From positions 1-33,366 of the forward strand of contig NZ_FQUY01000026.1 in NCBI RefSeq assembly GCF_900129195.1: a DNA stretch of 33,366 bases, given 5' to 3'. A model generated the notes under the pieces. It was not told the origin of the DNA. It did not search any database and saw nothing but the letters and a program-made list of their open reading frames with translations. This DNA is from Desulforamulus putei DSM 12395. Its GTDB lineage: Bacteria; Bacillota; Desulfotomaculia; Desulfotomaculales; Desulfotomaculaceae. Both the position numbers and the translations under genes were made by a program. Positions 24,854 to 33,135 of this stretch are shown one piece after another; the stretch's first letter is position 1; the number at the start of each line of letters is the position of its first letter.

Positions 24854-25384
24854 TTAACGGGAATCAGAAGTTCTAATTGTTGATCCCACTATGTTGTTCT
24901 CCTGATTTAGCCCCTTCAATTCACTAACGATTACTACAATATTTTGTACCAACCGGATAATAGCAAGAGAAAACCCAATAGGAGAAGCCATGTAAATATA
25001 GCCCATCGGAATCGACAAGGCAGGTGACGTTTGACCAAAACTAAGAAGGTTCATAGCTACAGCGGTACCCTGTTGAATAATGAACACACAGAAAACAATA
25101 AACAATATATTAGAAAAAATGAGAAGATATTTTTGGGCTTTAAACGGGAGAATTAACATTATTGCATCCACTTTAATATGGCGCTGCATTTTTACCCCGT
25201 AACTAATTCCGATATAGACCATCCAGATAAAAAGATAGCGGGCCAACTCCTCCGTCCACGAAGGGGAGGCATGCATTACATAACGCATAAAAACCTGTAC
25301 GGCAATCAAGATAACGGTGGTGGACAATAGAAAACTTAACAGGTACTCCTCCAAGTGTTTATCGATCTTTCGTAACAGGCCCAT
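24854..25384 (-). CDS. dctQ: TRAP transporter small permease subunit
   Basis: The 176-residue protein has four membrane helices, starting with LLSFLLSTTVILIAVQVFMRYV. It has the family signature WTEELARYLFIWMVYIGISYGVKMQRHIKVD (about 40-72) and MGYIYMASPIGFSLAIIRLVQNI near the C-terminus. DctQ pairs with DctM in the membrane. Start is ATG 25384. It lies between dctP and dctM, 30 bp from dctM. Confidence 0.93.
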   Translation of the reverse strand: MGLLRKIDKHLEEYLLSFLLSTTVILIAVQVFMRYVMHASPSWTEELARYLFIWMVYIGISYGVKMQRHIKVDAIMLILPFKAQKYLLIFSNILFIVFCVFIIQQGTAVAMNLLSFGQTSPALSIPMGYIYMASPIGFSLAIIRLVQNIVVIVSELKGLNQENNIVGSTIRTSDSR

Positions 25385-25408
25385 ACTCTCACCCCTTACT
25401 TTTTAATG

Positions 25409-25435
25409 ACTGCACGGGGGACACCCCCGTGCAGT
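25409..25435. other. Strong hairpin between dctP and dctQ
   Basis: Perfect 12-bp stem ACTGCACGGGGG / CCCCCGTGCAGT with a 3-nt loop, in the 60-bp gap between dctP and dctQ. No T-run follows on the minus strand, so it is more likely an mRNA-stabilising or partial-termination hairpin. It would give more binding protein than permease. Confidence 0.7.
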
Positions 25436-25444
25436 ATGAGGATC

Positions 25445-25994
25445 TTACTTCTTAACTTTCTCAACTTCTGCCATTAATTCATCTATTAACTGACGGCCAC
25501 CCATCATTTCAGCGCCTTTGTCATAAACGGGTTTGAGAGCCTCAACCATTTTGGCTTTTTCTTCGGCAGGCAGTTCATTCACTACACAGCCAGCATCTTT
25601 GATAACCTTTAGGCTCTTTTCTTCCTGTTGTTTCATCAGGTCACGTTGGTACTGGCCGGCTTCTTTAACTGCATCTAAAACAACTTTTTGCAGATCCTGA
25701 GGCAATTCATCAAAAAACTTCTTGTTCATCATGATTACAAAGGGAGTATAGATATGACCGGACAGGGTTAGATACTTGTTAGCTTCATAAAACTTGTTGG
25801 AGTCAATCAGTGCCAGCGGGTTTTCCTGACCGTCTACAGTACCCTGCTGTAAAGCGGTAAATACTTCACCAAAGGCCATCGGAGTGGGGTTAGCACCCAA
25901 CTGTTTCCAGGCAGCCATGTGCAGCTGGTTTTCCATTGTTCTTAATTTGAGGCCTTTAATATCTTCCAGTTTGTTAATGGATCTCTTACTATTG
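25445..25994 (-). pseudogene. dctP: dctP 3' fragment (TRAP substrate-binding protein)
   Basis: This is the C-terminal half of the TRAP periplasmic-type binding protein: SKRSINKLEDIKGLKLRTMEN, GEVFTALQQGTVDGQENPLALI and NKKFFDELPQDLQKVVLDAVKEAG. The arginine of LKLRTMEN is the usual carboxylate-binding residue region. The open frame appears to begin at 26026 but the first 32 bp are insertion-sequence DNA. It is separated from its N-terminal half by an IS1380-family element. Deleting the element and one copy of the 5-bp duplication restores RHITNSKRS in frame, so this was one gene. Confidence 0.93.
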
Positions 25995-27696
25995 CCTGAA
26001 TCCGCAAAATAAACTTTCTGTATCACCCTATAATTTGTAGGTAGACGAAGAAATATGTAGAAATATACATCTAATCCATATTTCTAATCTTCACCTCAGG
26101 GGTGCTACATGAAAAACAAGAAAAACAAAGCCCAAATTAAGAATGACGATAAACTTACCATTTTTGAAATTGAACAAGGTAACGAAGATTTAACCACTCA
26201 TTCTGGGCTGGCTCTTATAGGGGCACTACTTTCGAACACCAAAATAAAAACACGGCTGAATAAAACAATGGCAACTGAGCAAAAGAAACCCCATATCTCT
26301 AATGGAAGTGTTGGTATTGCCTACATTGGGTTGTTGTGCCAGGGTAAGAGTGATTTTGACCACATTGAACCCTTCCGGGAAGATAACTTTTTCTCCATCG
26401 CACTAAACATAAAAGAGACCCCTTCCAGTCCTACCCTCCGTCAGCGATTGGATATGATGGCTAAGGATGGACAATGGAATAATATCTTGCTGGAAGAATC
26501 TGCAGAATTACTCAAGAAAACCAATGCCCCGCTAACACCGGTGTACCTTGGCCAGAAAGAAAGGCCATATCTTCCGCTGGATATTGATGTGTCCCCCTTT
26601 GATAACTCGAATACCAAAAAGGAAGGGGTCTCCCGAACCTACAAAGGTACTGATGGTTATGCTCCCATCTTTGCATATTTAGCAAAGGAAGGTTACTGTG
26701 TAAATACCGAACTGCGCCAGGGTAGTGAACACTGCCAAAAGGGAACCTCGGAATTTATTACTAAAAGCATTCAATATGCTCGAAAAATCACCCAAATGCC
26801 TTTGCTTTTAAGGATGGATTCAGGTAATGACAGTGCAGATAATATCCAGATTTGCTTAAATGAAAATACCCGGGCAGATTTCATAATCAAGAGGAACCTT
26901 CGTAAAGAAACCCCCGAAGGGTGGCTGCTCTTGGCAAAAAACAATACAAAAAACAATAAAGATATATACTGTCAGGAAAGAGAAGGCAAAAAAGTCTACT
27001 ACGGTTCCATGATGAAATACAAAAAAGAACTCAACAGGGAAATCAGAGTAGTTTACAAAATTACGGAAAGAACCTCTGGCAAAGATGGTCAGATCTTTCT
27101 TATCCCTCAAGTGGAAGCCGAAACATATTGGACATCACTGCCTGATTTACCCCATATAATCGAAAGACTGTACCATGAACATGGCACTAGCGAGCAGTTT
27201 CATAGTGAACTCAAGACAGATCTGGATTTAGAAAGACTGCCCTCTGGCAAATTTGACACCAACAACCTAGTGCTACATTTTGGGGTAATGGCCTATAACC
27301 TATTAAGGATCATTGGTCAATCAACAACCCAGATGAAGCATGTGCCTTTACGTAAGCAGGCAGAGCGCCGCAGGATAAGGACAGTAATACAGAACCTAAT
27401 TACATTGGCATCCCGGTTAATATCGCACGCTAGGAAGAAGAAACTACAGTTTGGCAGGCATAGTCCTTGGTTTGAAACATTTAAGCAAGCCTATTCTGTG
27501 TGTTTAGCAAGATAAAGTTATCCACAAAAAAAAATATAAAACCAAAGCACAAAACGTGTGCTTAGATTGCTGTTGTCAATTTTAGGGTACTCCTGTAGAG
27601 GATTAGCAGATTATTGTAAATAGCATCGGCAAAATACAAATTTTATCACTAACATCAATCCGAGGGACTGCCTGCTGGGTAAATCACGGATTCAGG
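25995..27696 (+). mobile_element. IS1380-family insertion sequence in dctP
   Basis: The element is 1702 bp. Its ends carry the perfect inverted repeat CCTGAATCCG (25995-26004 and 27687-27696). The target TATTG is duplicated on both sides (25990-25994 and 27697-27701). One transposase gene occupies most of it. The intact ends, direct repeats and exactly repairable target gene point to a recent insertion. Confidence 0.93.
26109..27515 (+). CDS. IS1380-family transposase
   Basis: A full-length 468-residue DDE transposase. The acidic residues lie in LDIDVSPFDNSNTKKEGVSRTYKG (first Asp), LLLRMDSGNDS (second Asp) and YHEHGTSEQFHSELKTDLDLERLPSG (Glu), the pattern of the IS1380 group. Start is ATG 26109, with AGGGGTG about six bases upstream. 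The frame is uninterrupted, so the enzyme may be active. It reads opposite to dctP. The nearby stretch 27516-27696 is element tail without a gene. Confidence 0.94.
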   Translation: MKNKKNKAQIKNDDKLTIFEIEQGNEDLTTHSGLALIGALLSNTKIKTRLNKTMATEQKKPHISNGSVGIAYIGLLCQGKSDFDHIEPFREDNFFSIALNIKETPSSPTLRQRLDMMAKDGQWNNILLEESAELLKKTNAPLTPVYLGQKERPYLPLDIDVSPFDNSNTKKEGVSRTYKGTDGYAPIFAYLAKEGYCVNTELRQGSEHCQKGTSEFITKSIQYARKITQMPLLLRMDSGNDSADNIQICLNENTRADFIIKRNLRKETPEGWLLLAKNNTKNNKDIYCQEREGKKVYYGSMMKYKKELNREIRVVYKITERTSGKDGQIFLIPQVEAETYWTSLPDLPHIIERLYHEHGTSEQFHSELKTDLDLERLPSGKFDTNNLVLHFGVMAYNLLRIIGQSTTQMKHVPLRKQAERRRIRTVIQNLITLASRLISHARKKKLQFGRHSPWFETFKQAYSVCLAR

Positions 27697-28189
27697 TATT
27701 GGTAATATGACGGAATCCGTTTTCCCAGTAACCCAAACCCTTGATCCCTTGGCTTGCCAGGTTATCAAGAAGTTTTTGGCCAATAGGACCATCCAGAACT
27801 TTATAAGCAGTTTCCCGATCCGGGAACAAGAAGGGTAGGTCAAACAGGTAGAAGGACTTCTCGAAGTTTGCTACCGGAGAGGTGGAAGAAAGGGTCATGG
27901 TTACAGTACCCATTTGCACTGCTTCGGTTAATTCACGGTCGCCACCTAAAACGCCATTAGCATGAAGTTCAGCCTTAATTTTGCCGTTACTATTCTTTTC
28001 AACCAGTTCGATAAACTTAAGAAATCCATTGTGGGCCGGGTGAGTTTCTACAACAGGAGAACCAATTTTGATGGTATAAGCACCGTCACCGCCGGCGGAT
28101 TTTTTCTCTTCCCCACCACTACCGCCGCATCCGGCCAGTAGGAAACTCATCAGCATTACCAAAACGATGGTCACTAATTTCTTAAACAT
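27697..28189 (-). pseudogene. dctP: dctP 5' fragment (TRAP substrate-binding protein)
   Basis: The N-terminal half begins with a lipoprotein signal, MFKKLVTIVLVMLMSFLLAGC with lipidation Cys21, as Gram-positive TRAP binding proteins have. It continues with IKIGSPVVETHPAHNGFLKFIELVEKNSNGKIKAELHANGVLGGDRELTEAVQMGTVTM, the DctP family N-terminal domain. The frame ends at 27692 just inside the IS1380-family element, after GFRHITNT. The product would lack half of the ligand-binding cleft, so sugar-acid uptake by this TRAP system should be lost. Start is ATG 28189; the gene follows the alcohol dehydrogenase by 23 bp. Confidence 0.93.
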
Positions 28190-28212
28190 TTACCTTCCTC
28201 CTTAAATTTCTT

Positions 28213-28949
28213 TTAGGGTTGTAACAGGATTTTCATAGAATGGCCGGTCCCCCGCATAAGTTCAATTCCTTCCTGTGCCTGTTCCAGGGGTAGTTTATGT
28301 GAAATAACACGGCCAATTTCTTGATTTTTTATTAACATGTCAATTGCAACTTCATAATCCCGGGGAGTATACACCCTCACACCGATGAGTGAAAGTTCCC
28401 TGAAATTAACGGCCTGCAAATCAACCTTGGCAGGTTCTTTAAAGACTCCCACAATTACAATCTGTCCCGTAATTTTAACCAGCCGTGTAGCAAGGGTCGC
28501 AGTAGCAGGAACACCGGCGGCTTCATAAACCACATCTGCACCATTACCTCTGGTAAGGCTCAAGATTTCCGCTTCGGGATCTTGACTAGCGTCGATTACA
28601 GTAAAACCAAGGCTTCGGGCGAGGTCACGGCGGCTTTCGCTTACTTCTGTAACGAAAACCCGAGATGCACCTGCGTACCGGGCTGTAATGGCGGTAAGTA
28701 AACCAATGGGCCCGCCTCCCAGGACTGCAACAGTATCTCCTGCTTTTAGAATCGATTTCCTTACCGCATGAACACAAACTGCCAGTGGTTCCACCAAACA
28801 AGCTACATCCAAAGGCAAATCCTGTGGAAGTTTGAGCACTTTAGCTGCATCTACCTTCACATACTCAGCGAAACCCCCGTCAATATCAATCCCTATTAAG
28901 CCAAGCTTTTTGCAAACATGAGCGTTACCGGTCTGACAAGGTTGACAGT
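28213..28949 (-). pseudogene. Zinc alcohol dehydrogenase, 3' fragment
   Basis: This is the C-terminal part of a medium-chain dehydrogenase: CQPCQTGNAHVCKKLGLIGIDIDGGFAEYV (structural zinc cysteines and the start of the core), then VAVLGGGPIGLLTAITARYAGA with the NAD-binding GGGPIG, and GNGADVVYEAAG. Reading begins at the IS3-family junction (28949). An internal GTG at 28860 is the first start-like codon but the protein would lack the catalytic domain. It joins the N-terminal fragment at 30471-30756 exactly if the element and one 3-bp copy are removed. Sorbitol, L-idonate, L-threonine or similar polyol/hydroxy-acid dehydrogenases are the closest type. Confidence 0.92.
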
Positions 28950-29015
28950 TGACCTTACCGCGATTTTATGGACACATAGAACGTGTGATACAATAAAATA
29001 ACGGAGGTGTCCTAA

Positions 29016-29300
29016 ATGAGAACATTTGATAAAGAATACAAAATTATGGCAGTCAATCGTGTGAAGGCGGGGGAAAAGTCTGCCGCTGAGGTAGCCAGGG
29101 AACTAGATTTAAGTCCCACCACGCTATATGGGTGGATAAGGAAGTTCGGTAAACACGGCGAAAATGCCTTTCCCGGAAGCGGTCACCTGCACAAGGCTGA
29201 CGATGAGTTGCGTAGGCTTCGTAAAGAAATTATGGATCTGAAAGAGGAAAACGCCATCTTAAAAAAGGCGGCAGCCTACTTCGCCAAAAACCAGAAATAG
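29016..29300 (+). CDS. IS3-family transposase OrfA (helix-turn-helix subunit)
   Basis: The 94-residue protein begins TFDKEYKIMAVNRVKAGEKSAAEVARELDLSPTTLYGWIRKFGKHG, a helix-turn-helix that binds the element ends. A leucine-rich coiled coil follows (DELRRLRKEIMDLKEENAILKKAAAYFAK). Start is ATG 29016 with GGAGGTG seven bases upstream. The frame ends with a stop about 15 bp before the OrfB start. Confidence 0.95.
   Translation: MRTFDKEYKIMAVNRVKAGEKSAAEVARELDLSPTTLYGWIRKFGKHGENAFPGSGHLHKADDELRRLRKEIMDLKEENAILKKAAAYFAKNQK
29261..29267 (+). other. Programmed -1 frameshift heptamer A AAA AAG
   Basis: The slippery heptamer lies in the OrfA frame as TTA AAA AAG. A shift of -1 there gives KKGGSLLRQKPEIERFRF, which runs without a stop into OrfB. 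This is the usual way IS3 elements make the fused OrfAB transposase. Confidence 0.75.
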
Positions 29301-29314
29301 AACGCTTTCGTTTC

Positions 29315-30151
29315 ATGGAGACACACCGCTCCGAATTTCGGGTTGCGAAGATGGCTGAGGTGCTCCAGGTATCAAGGAGCGGTTTTTACGCATATTTAAG
29401 GCGACCCAAAAGCAATCGAGAAATAGAAAATGAGTTGCTGCTCGAAAAGATAAAGGCTATCTACAAGAAGAACCACGCTATATACGGATATCCTCGCATA
29501 ACCAACGAACTAAAGAACGACGGCGCACCTAGCAAAAATCGTGTATACAGGCTGATGAGAAAAAACGGCATCAAATCAAAGACCGTAAAAAAATATAAGG
29601 CAACGACTAACTCAAATCATAACCTCCAGGTTGCTGAAAATCTGCTTAACCGCGAATTTACAGCAAATAAGCCAAATCAAAAGTGGGTAAGTGATATCAC
29701 CTATGTTGCAACCGATGAAGGGTGGCTGTACCTCGCCGGTGTTATGGATTTGTGCGGCAGGCCAATCGTTGGCTTTGCCATGGCCGAGCACATGAGAAAG
29801 TCACTTGTCATAGAAGCCCTAAACCAGGCCATAGGCAGAACTGGTGCGAAAGAAGGGCTATTGGTACATTCCGATCGCGGTGTCCAATATGCCAGCAGAG
29901 AATATCAGGCCATACTAAATGAAAATAAATTTATATGTAGCATGAGCCGCAAAGGGAACTGCTATGACAACGCTCCTATGGAATCATTCTGGGGCAAGCT
30001 CAAACAAGAGTGGTTGTACGGTAAGCGGTTTAAGACGCGGGCCGAAGCCAAGGCAGCCATATTTGAATATATCGAAGTCTTTTACAACCGACGGCGCATA
30101 CATTCTAGCAACTGTTACAAAACACCGATGGAAGTTATAAAGGCAGCGTGA
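29315..30151 (+). CDS. IS3-family transposase OrfB (DDE catalytic subunit)
   Basis: The 278-residue protein has the retroviral-integrase-type DDE domain. The acidic residues are in WVSDITYVATDEGWLYLAGVMD, LLVHSDRGVQYAS and NCYDNAPMESFWGKLKQEW. The N-terminal HTH_21 region is YRLMRKNGIKSKTVKKYKATTNS. The frame is open upstream to the frameshift site. It looks intact, so the element may be mobile, making either OrfB alone or the OrfAB fusion. Confidence 0.95.
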   Translation: METHRSEFRVAKMAEVLQVSRSGFYAYLRRPKSNREIENELLLEKIKAIYKKNHAIYGYPRITNELKNDGAPSKNRVYRLMRKNGIKSKTVKKYKATTNSNHNLQVAENLLNREFTANKPNQKWVSDITYVATDEGWLYLAGVMDLCGRPIVGFAMAEHMRKSLVIEALNQAIGRTGAKEGLLVHSDRGVQYASREYQAILNENKFICSMSRKGNCYDNAPMESFWGKLKQEWLYGKRFKTRAEAKAAIFEYIEVFYNRRRIHSSNCYKTPMEVIKAA

Positions 30152-30188
30152 TCGCTAAATGTTGGTGCATAAAACTAACCCTTGGTCG

Positions 30189-30297
30189 CCCTTGACATGG
30201 AGCCTCGCACCCGTGTTTCCAAGGGCCAAGGGCAACCCAGCTTCGCTTAGTGCCCCTTGCCATGAAAGGCTAACACGGGCATTCTCCATGTCAAGGG
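30189..30297. repeat. 109-bp nested palindrome in the IS3 tail
   Basis: Outer arms CCCTTGACATGGAG (30189-30202) and CTCCATGTCAAGGG (30284-30297) are perfect over 14 bp. Inner arms CCCGTGTT (30210-30217) and AACACGGG (30272-30279) are perfect over 8 bp, with GC-rich sequence inside. It lies between orfB and the element right end. The structure is unlike an IS3 end and may be a nested repeat or a folded RNA. Confidence 0.75.
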
Positions 30298-30470
30298 TCT
30301 CCGCTATCGCTCCGATAAACGACCATGATCATATATCAAGGTGGTACTCCGGCGAATTAAAAAGCCACCTTCACCTTAACATAACATACTAAATATTATA
30401 TAATTAAGCAATTTTGTGAGACAGTTAGATATTGTGCGTTTTTAGTGTCTATTGATTCGGGGTAGGTTCA

Positions 30471-30756
30471 AGTTACCGCAGGATATTAAAGGGTTGACTG
30501 TTACTTTATCCCCTACCTTAATGTCCGACTCTGTTGCCAAAGTTTCTACCACTTCACCGGTGAACTCATGCCCCATAATCAGGGGTGCCTTAGCTCGTGG
30601 ATGCTTACCGGCATAAATCCCCAAGTCAGAACCACAAATTCCGGCAGAATGAACTTTAATTAAAACCTCGCCGGGCTTTAACTTAGGCTTTTCTACCTCC
30701 TTAACAGCTATTTGTTCTTTTCCCAGGTAAACAACAGCTTTCATTCTACTTGTCAA
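30471..30756 (-). pseudogene. Zinc alcohol dehydrogenase, 5' fragment
   Basis: The N-terminal catalytic (GroES-like) domain is present: HSAGICGSDLGIYAG with the catalytic Cys, APLIMGHEFTGEVVE with the catalytic His, and VGDKVTVNPLISCGN. The open frame continues into the IS3-family element to 30442 with unrelated residues. The remaining zinc-binding cysteines and the NAD domain are in the fragment at 28213-28949. Rejoined, the coding order gives SCGNCQPCQ. It follows the SDR gene in the same operon. Start is ATG at 30741 or 30756 (MTSRMKAVV or MKAVV). Confidence 0.92.
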
Positions 30757-30787
30757 TTCCTCCCCCCCTTTTCTTTCATAATTAAAA

Positions 30788-31558
30788 TTAAATGGCTAAT
30801 GAAAGGAAACCACCATCAACAGCTATGGTACTGCCGGTTACGAAATTGGAGGCGTCAGAGCAAAGAAAGATAGTTGCTCCAACTAAATCCTCAGGTAACC
30901 CCAGTCGCTGCATCGGTGTCCGATTTACAATTTTATCGTAGGTCTCTTTCACAGAAAGCATTTTTTCTGTTAACGGGGTCTTAAAATATCCCGGAGAAAT
31001 ACAGTTCACATTAATACCGTAAGGAGCCCACTCTGCTGCTAATACCTTGGTTAGTTGAAGTACAGCCCCTTTGCTGGCACAGTAAGCTGCGGAGCGGGTG
31101 ATGCCCAGGTGAGAGCCAAGTGAGGCAATATTTATAATTTTGCCACTCTTCTGAGCAATCATTTTCTCTCCCACCGCTTTACAGGCTAGGAATGTACCCT
31201 TAAGGTTGACAGCCAATACGTCGTCCCATTCCTCCCCTGTCAACTCCAATGCTGGTTTTTTATAGTTTTTACCGGCTGCGTTGATTAGGATGTCGATGTG
31301 ACCAAATTTCGCCATAACCTCATCCACAAGGCGTTTTACATCTTGTTCATCAGTAACATCTACAGAGGTTAACAGGGATTTGCGTCCTAATGCAACGATT
31401 TCCTCAACGACTTCTCTATTGCGCTCTTTATTTCGGCTCACAGGGATAACATTGGCCCCGGCTCTCGCTAAACCTAAACTAATCGTTCTGCCAAGACCAC
31501 CGCCGCCACCCACAAAAATGGCAACCTTACCGTTTAAATCAAAAAGTTGTGTACTCAT
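30788..31558 (-). CDS. Short-chain dehydrogenase/reductase
   Basis: The 256-residue SDR has the nucleotide-binding GGGGGLG (17-23), NAAG, and the catalytic Ser146, Tyr159 (YCASK) and Lys163. The C-terminal ISPGYFKTPLTEK and VDGG motifs are normal. The form is like gluconate 5-dehydrogenase or 2-deoxy-D-gluconate/KduD-type enzymes, fitting sugar-acid interconversion; the substrate is not fixed. It is the first gene of the IclR-controlled transcript, with three operator-like sites 49-168 bp upstream of its ATG 31558. TATAAT at 31617-31612 (minus strand) lies inside the nearest of these. Confidence 0.92.
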   Translation of the reverse strand: MSTQLFDLNGKVAIFVGGGGGLGRTISLGLARAGANVIPVSRNKERNREVVEEIVALGRKSLLTSVDVTDEQDVKRLVDEVMAKFGHIDILINAAGKNYKKPALELTGEEWDDVLAVNLKGTFLACKAVGEKMIAQKSGKIINIASLGSHLGITRSAAYCASKGAVLQLTKVLAAEWAPYGINVNCISPGYFKTPLTEKMLSVKETYDKIVNRTPMQRLGLPEDLVGATIFLCSDASNFVTGSTIAVDGGFLSLAI

Positions 31559-31606
31559 GACCGTATCCTCCTAGCCTTAGTACGCTAAATTAGGGTTTAA
31601 TAAGAT

Positions 31607-31631
31607 GTTTCATTATACAAAACAACGTTTC
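31607..31631. promoter_or_regulatory. IclR/KdgR-type operator 1 upstream of the SDR gene
   Basis: GTTTC (31607-31611), N7, AAAAC (31619-31623), N3, GTTTC (31627-31631). The N7 segment contains the reverse complement of a TATAAT -10 element for the SDR transcript, so binding here should repress. Confidence 0.7.
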
Positions 31632-31653
31632 TATTTGTAGCTATTATTAAAAT

Positions 31654-31678
31654 GTTTCATATAACGAAACCCTGTTTC
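31654..31678. promoter_or_regulatory. IclR/KdgR-type operator 2 upstream of the SDR gene
   Basis: GTTTC (31654-31658), N7, GAAAC (31666-31670), N3, GTTTC (31674-31678). Both palindromes in it are perfect. It is offset 47 bp from operator 1. Confidence 0.7.
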
Positions 31679-31701
31679 TTTTGTGCAGGAAAAATAAAAT
31701 A

Positions 31702-31726
31702 GTTTTGCAATATGAAACACTGTTTT
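31702..31726. promoter_or_regulatory. IclR/KdgR-type operator 3 upstream of the SDR gene
   Basis: GTTTT (31702-31706), N7, GAAAC (31714-31718), N3, GTTTT (31722-31726). Same layout and orientation as the others, offset 48 bp from operator 2. Confidence 0.7.
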
Positions 31727-31795
31727 GAATTATTTATTAATTCTATTAATTTTTCTCTTTTCCTTCAAAAAAATCACAATTTTTTAAATAGAATT

Positions 31796-32572
31796 TTATT
31801 GTCTGTAGCCCAGCTGCCTTGATATTTTATTGGCAGTTTCAATCAACATTGTAGCTAATTCTTTCTCAATTCGATCTTTAGTTACCCGTATAGTAGGACC
31901 AGCCACACTTATTGAAGCAATTACATTACCTTTGTAATCCCGAACAGGAGCGGCAACACACCGGAGTCCCGGGTCGTGTTCCTCATCGTCGATGGCATAC
32001 CCCTGCCTCCTTATTTCTTCAAAGTGCTTAAGCAGTTTATCCAGTTGGGTGATGGTTTTATCAGTCTTGTAAACCAAACCACTCTCTTTAATAATTTTTA
32101 TAACTTCTGCTTCAGGCTGAAATGCAGCAATCACTTTGCCAACACCTGTACAATGTATGGGTGCAACACGGCCTATACGAGAATACATGAGCACAGAGTT
32201 GCGGCTTTCAACCTTGTCAATATACACAACTTTTCCATTCTCCCACAGACACAAATGCACAGCTTCTTGTGTTTGCTCCATTAACTCCTGCAGAAATGGG
32301 CGGGCTTCGGACCGAATTTCCATACTATCAAGCCTTGCCTGACCCAGGCTGATAAGCTTTAAACCTAATCGATACTTTTCGGTATCGTTCTTTTTTTCTA
32401 CATAGCCTCGAAGCATTAAAGTATGAAGCAGACGGTGAACCGTACTTTTATGCAAGCCGACAATGGAGCCTATCTCGGTAACACCTAAGCCAGACTCATG
32501 TCTTGACAATTCTTCAAGAATATCTAAAGCCCTATCCAGAGATTGAACAACATTATCTCTTTCAGATTTCAT
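31796..32572 (-). CDS. IclR-family transcriptional regulator (KdgR-like)
   Basis: The 258-residue protein has a winged helix-turn-helix at the N-terminus (residues about 8-68: SLDRALDILEELSRHESGLGVTEIGSIVGLHKSTVHRLLHTLMLRGYVE). The IclR effector-binding domain follows (about 85-255), with HCTGVGKVIAAF, YAIDDEEHDPGLRCVAAPVRDYKGNVIASISVAGP. Such regulators respond to small organic acids; KdgR-type members respond to KDG. It is the first gene on this strand before the sugar-acid cluster and probably binds the four sites listed. Start is ATG 32572; the 237-bp gap upstream to 32808 holds no gene I recognise. Confidence 0.92.
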   Translation of the reverse strand: MKSERDNVVQSLDRALDILEELSRHESGLGVTEIGSIVGLHKSTVHRLLHTLMLRGYVEKKNDTEKYRLGLKLISLGQARLDSMEIRSEARPFLQELMEQTQEAVHLCLWENGKVVYIDKVESRNSVLMYSRIGRVAPIHCTGVGKVIAAFQPEAEVIKIIKESGLVYKTDKTITQLDKLLKHFEEIRRQGYAIDDEEHDPGLRCVAAPVRDYKGNVIASISVAGPTIRVTKDRIEKELATMLIETANKISRQLGYRQ

Positions 32573-32808
32573 TAAGCCTCATCTCCTGTTGCGTATTACG
32601 AAATCTATTTTTAATTTTGTATATTTATAATACTACGTCTTTTCACAATATTCCTGCCTATTGGGCAAATTTGTTTTAAATTTTCCGAACAAACTAAAAA
32701 ATTCTTGCTTGAGAAAAAGTTTTTAAATAAACGATAGTTTTGCCTTTCTTCCACAAATCATTTGACATCGGCCGTGATTGCTTTAGTAAGTGGTTCCCAA
32801 TAGGGACA

Positions 32809-33024
32809 TTAGCGGCTGGCAAAAACTACACAACTATTGCTACGGCAGCACAGTTTGCTCTCTTTTTGCAGCAAGACGGTGATTATTAAACTGGACAAAT
32901 AGGTATTCTTAGTTCGGGCGGCAGCCCTGGCTGCTTCTATGAGTGTGCTTCTTAGTTTCTGATTCCCTTTATGAGTTCTTCCTGACTTTCGTTTTCCGGC
33001 GCTTTCACTGTTACCTAGAGACAC
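32809..33024 (-). pseudogene. IS110-family transposase C-terminal remnant
   Basis: SLGNSESAGKRKSGRTHKGNQKLRSTLIEAARAAARTKNTYLSS is the conserved Transposase_20 C-terminal block of IS110/IS116 enzymes. After TYLSS the frame shifts: another frame reads FNNHRLAAKRE, the next conserved segment, and further shifts follow. The start of the protein is missing before GNSESAGK. It is a decayed relic and does not interrupt a recognised gene. Confidence 0.85.
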
Positions 33025-33135
33025 TAATTTTTCTAATTAGTCTCTCTAACCTGGAACAAGCTTTTTGGTGAGTACGCCGGAGATCAGGTCTTGTGGTTAC
33101 TGGGTTTTTCTTTTTTACTTACCGGATCTAAGAAG

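Larger units (their letters stand above)
28950..30470 (+). mobile_element. IS3-family insertion sequence in the alcohol dehydrogenase gene
   Basis: The element is 1521 bp, with ends TGACCTTACC and GGTAGGTTCA, imperfectly inverted over about 27 bp. The target AGT is duplicated on both sides (28947-28949 and 30471-30473). It carries orfA and orfB, a -1 frameshift signal, and an unusually long 319-bp non-coding tail with a large hairpin. Confidence 0.9.

Noticed and set aside
30339-30373. GGTGGTACTCCGG-like string resembling a T-box core in the IS3 tail
   Set aside because: It lacks the exact core, a following terminator and any amino-acid gene; it is part of a short hairpin.
30159-30392. Plus-strand open frame in the IS3 tail
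   Set aside because: It is mostly the palindrome and has no protein-like composition or ribosome binding site.
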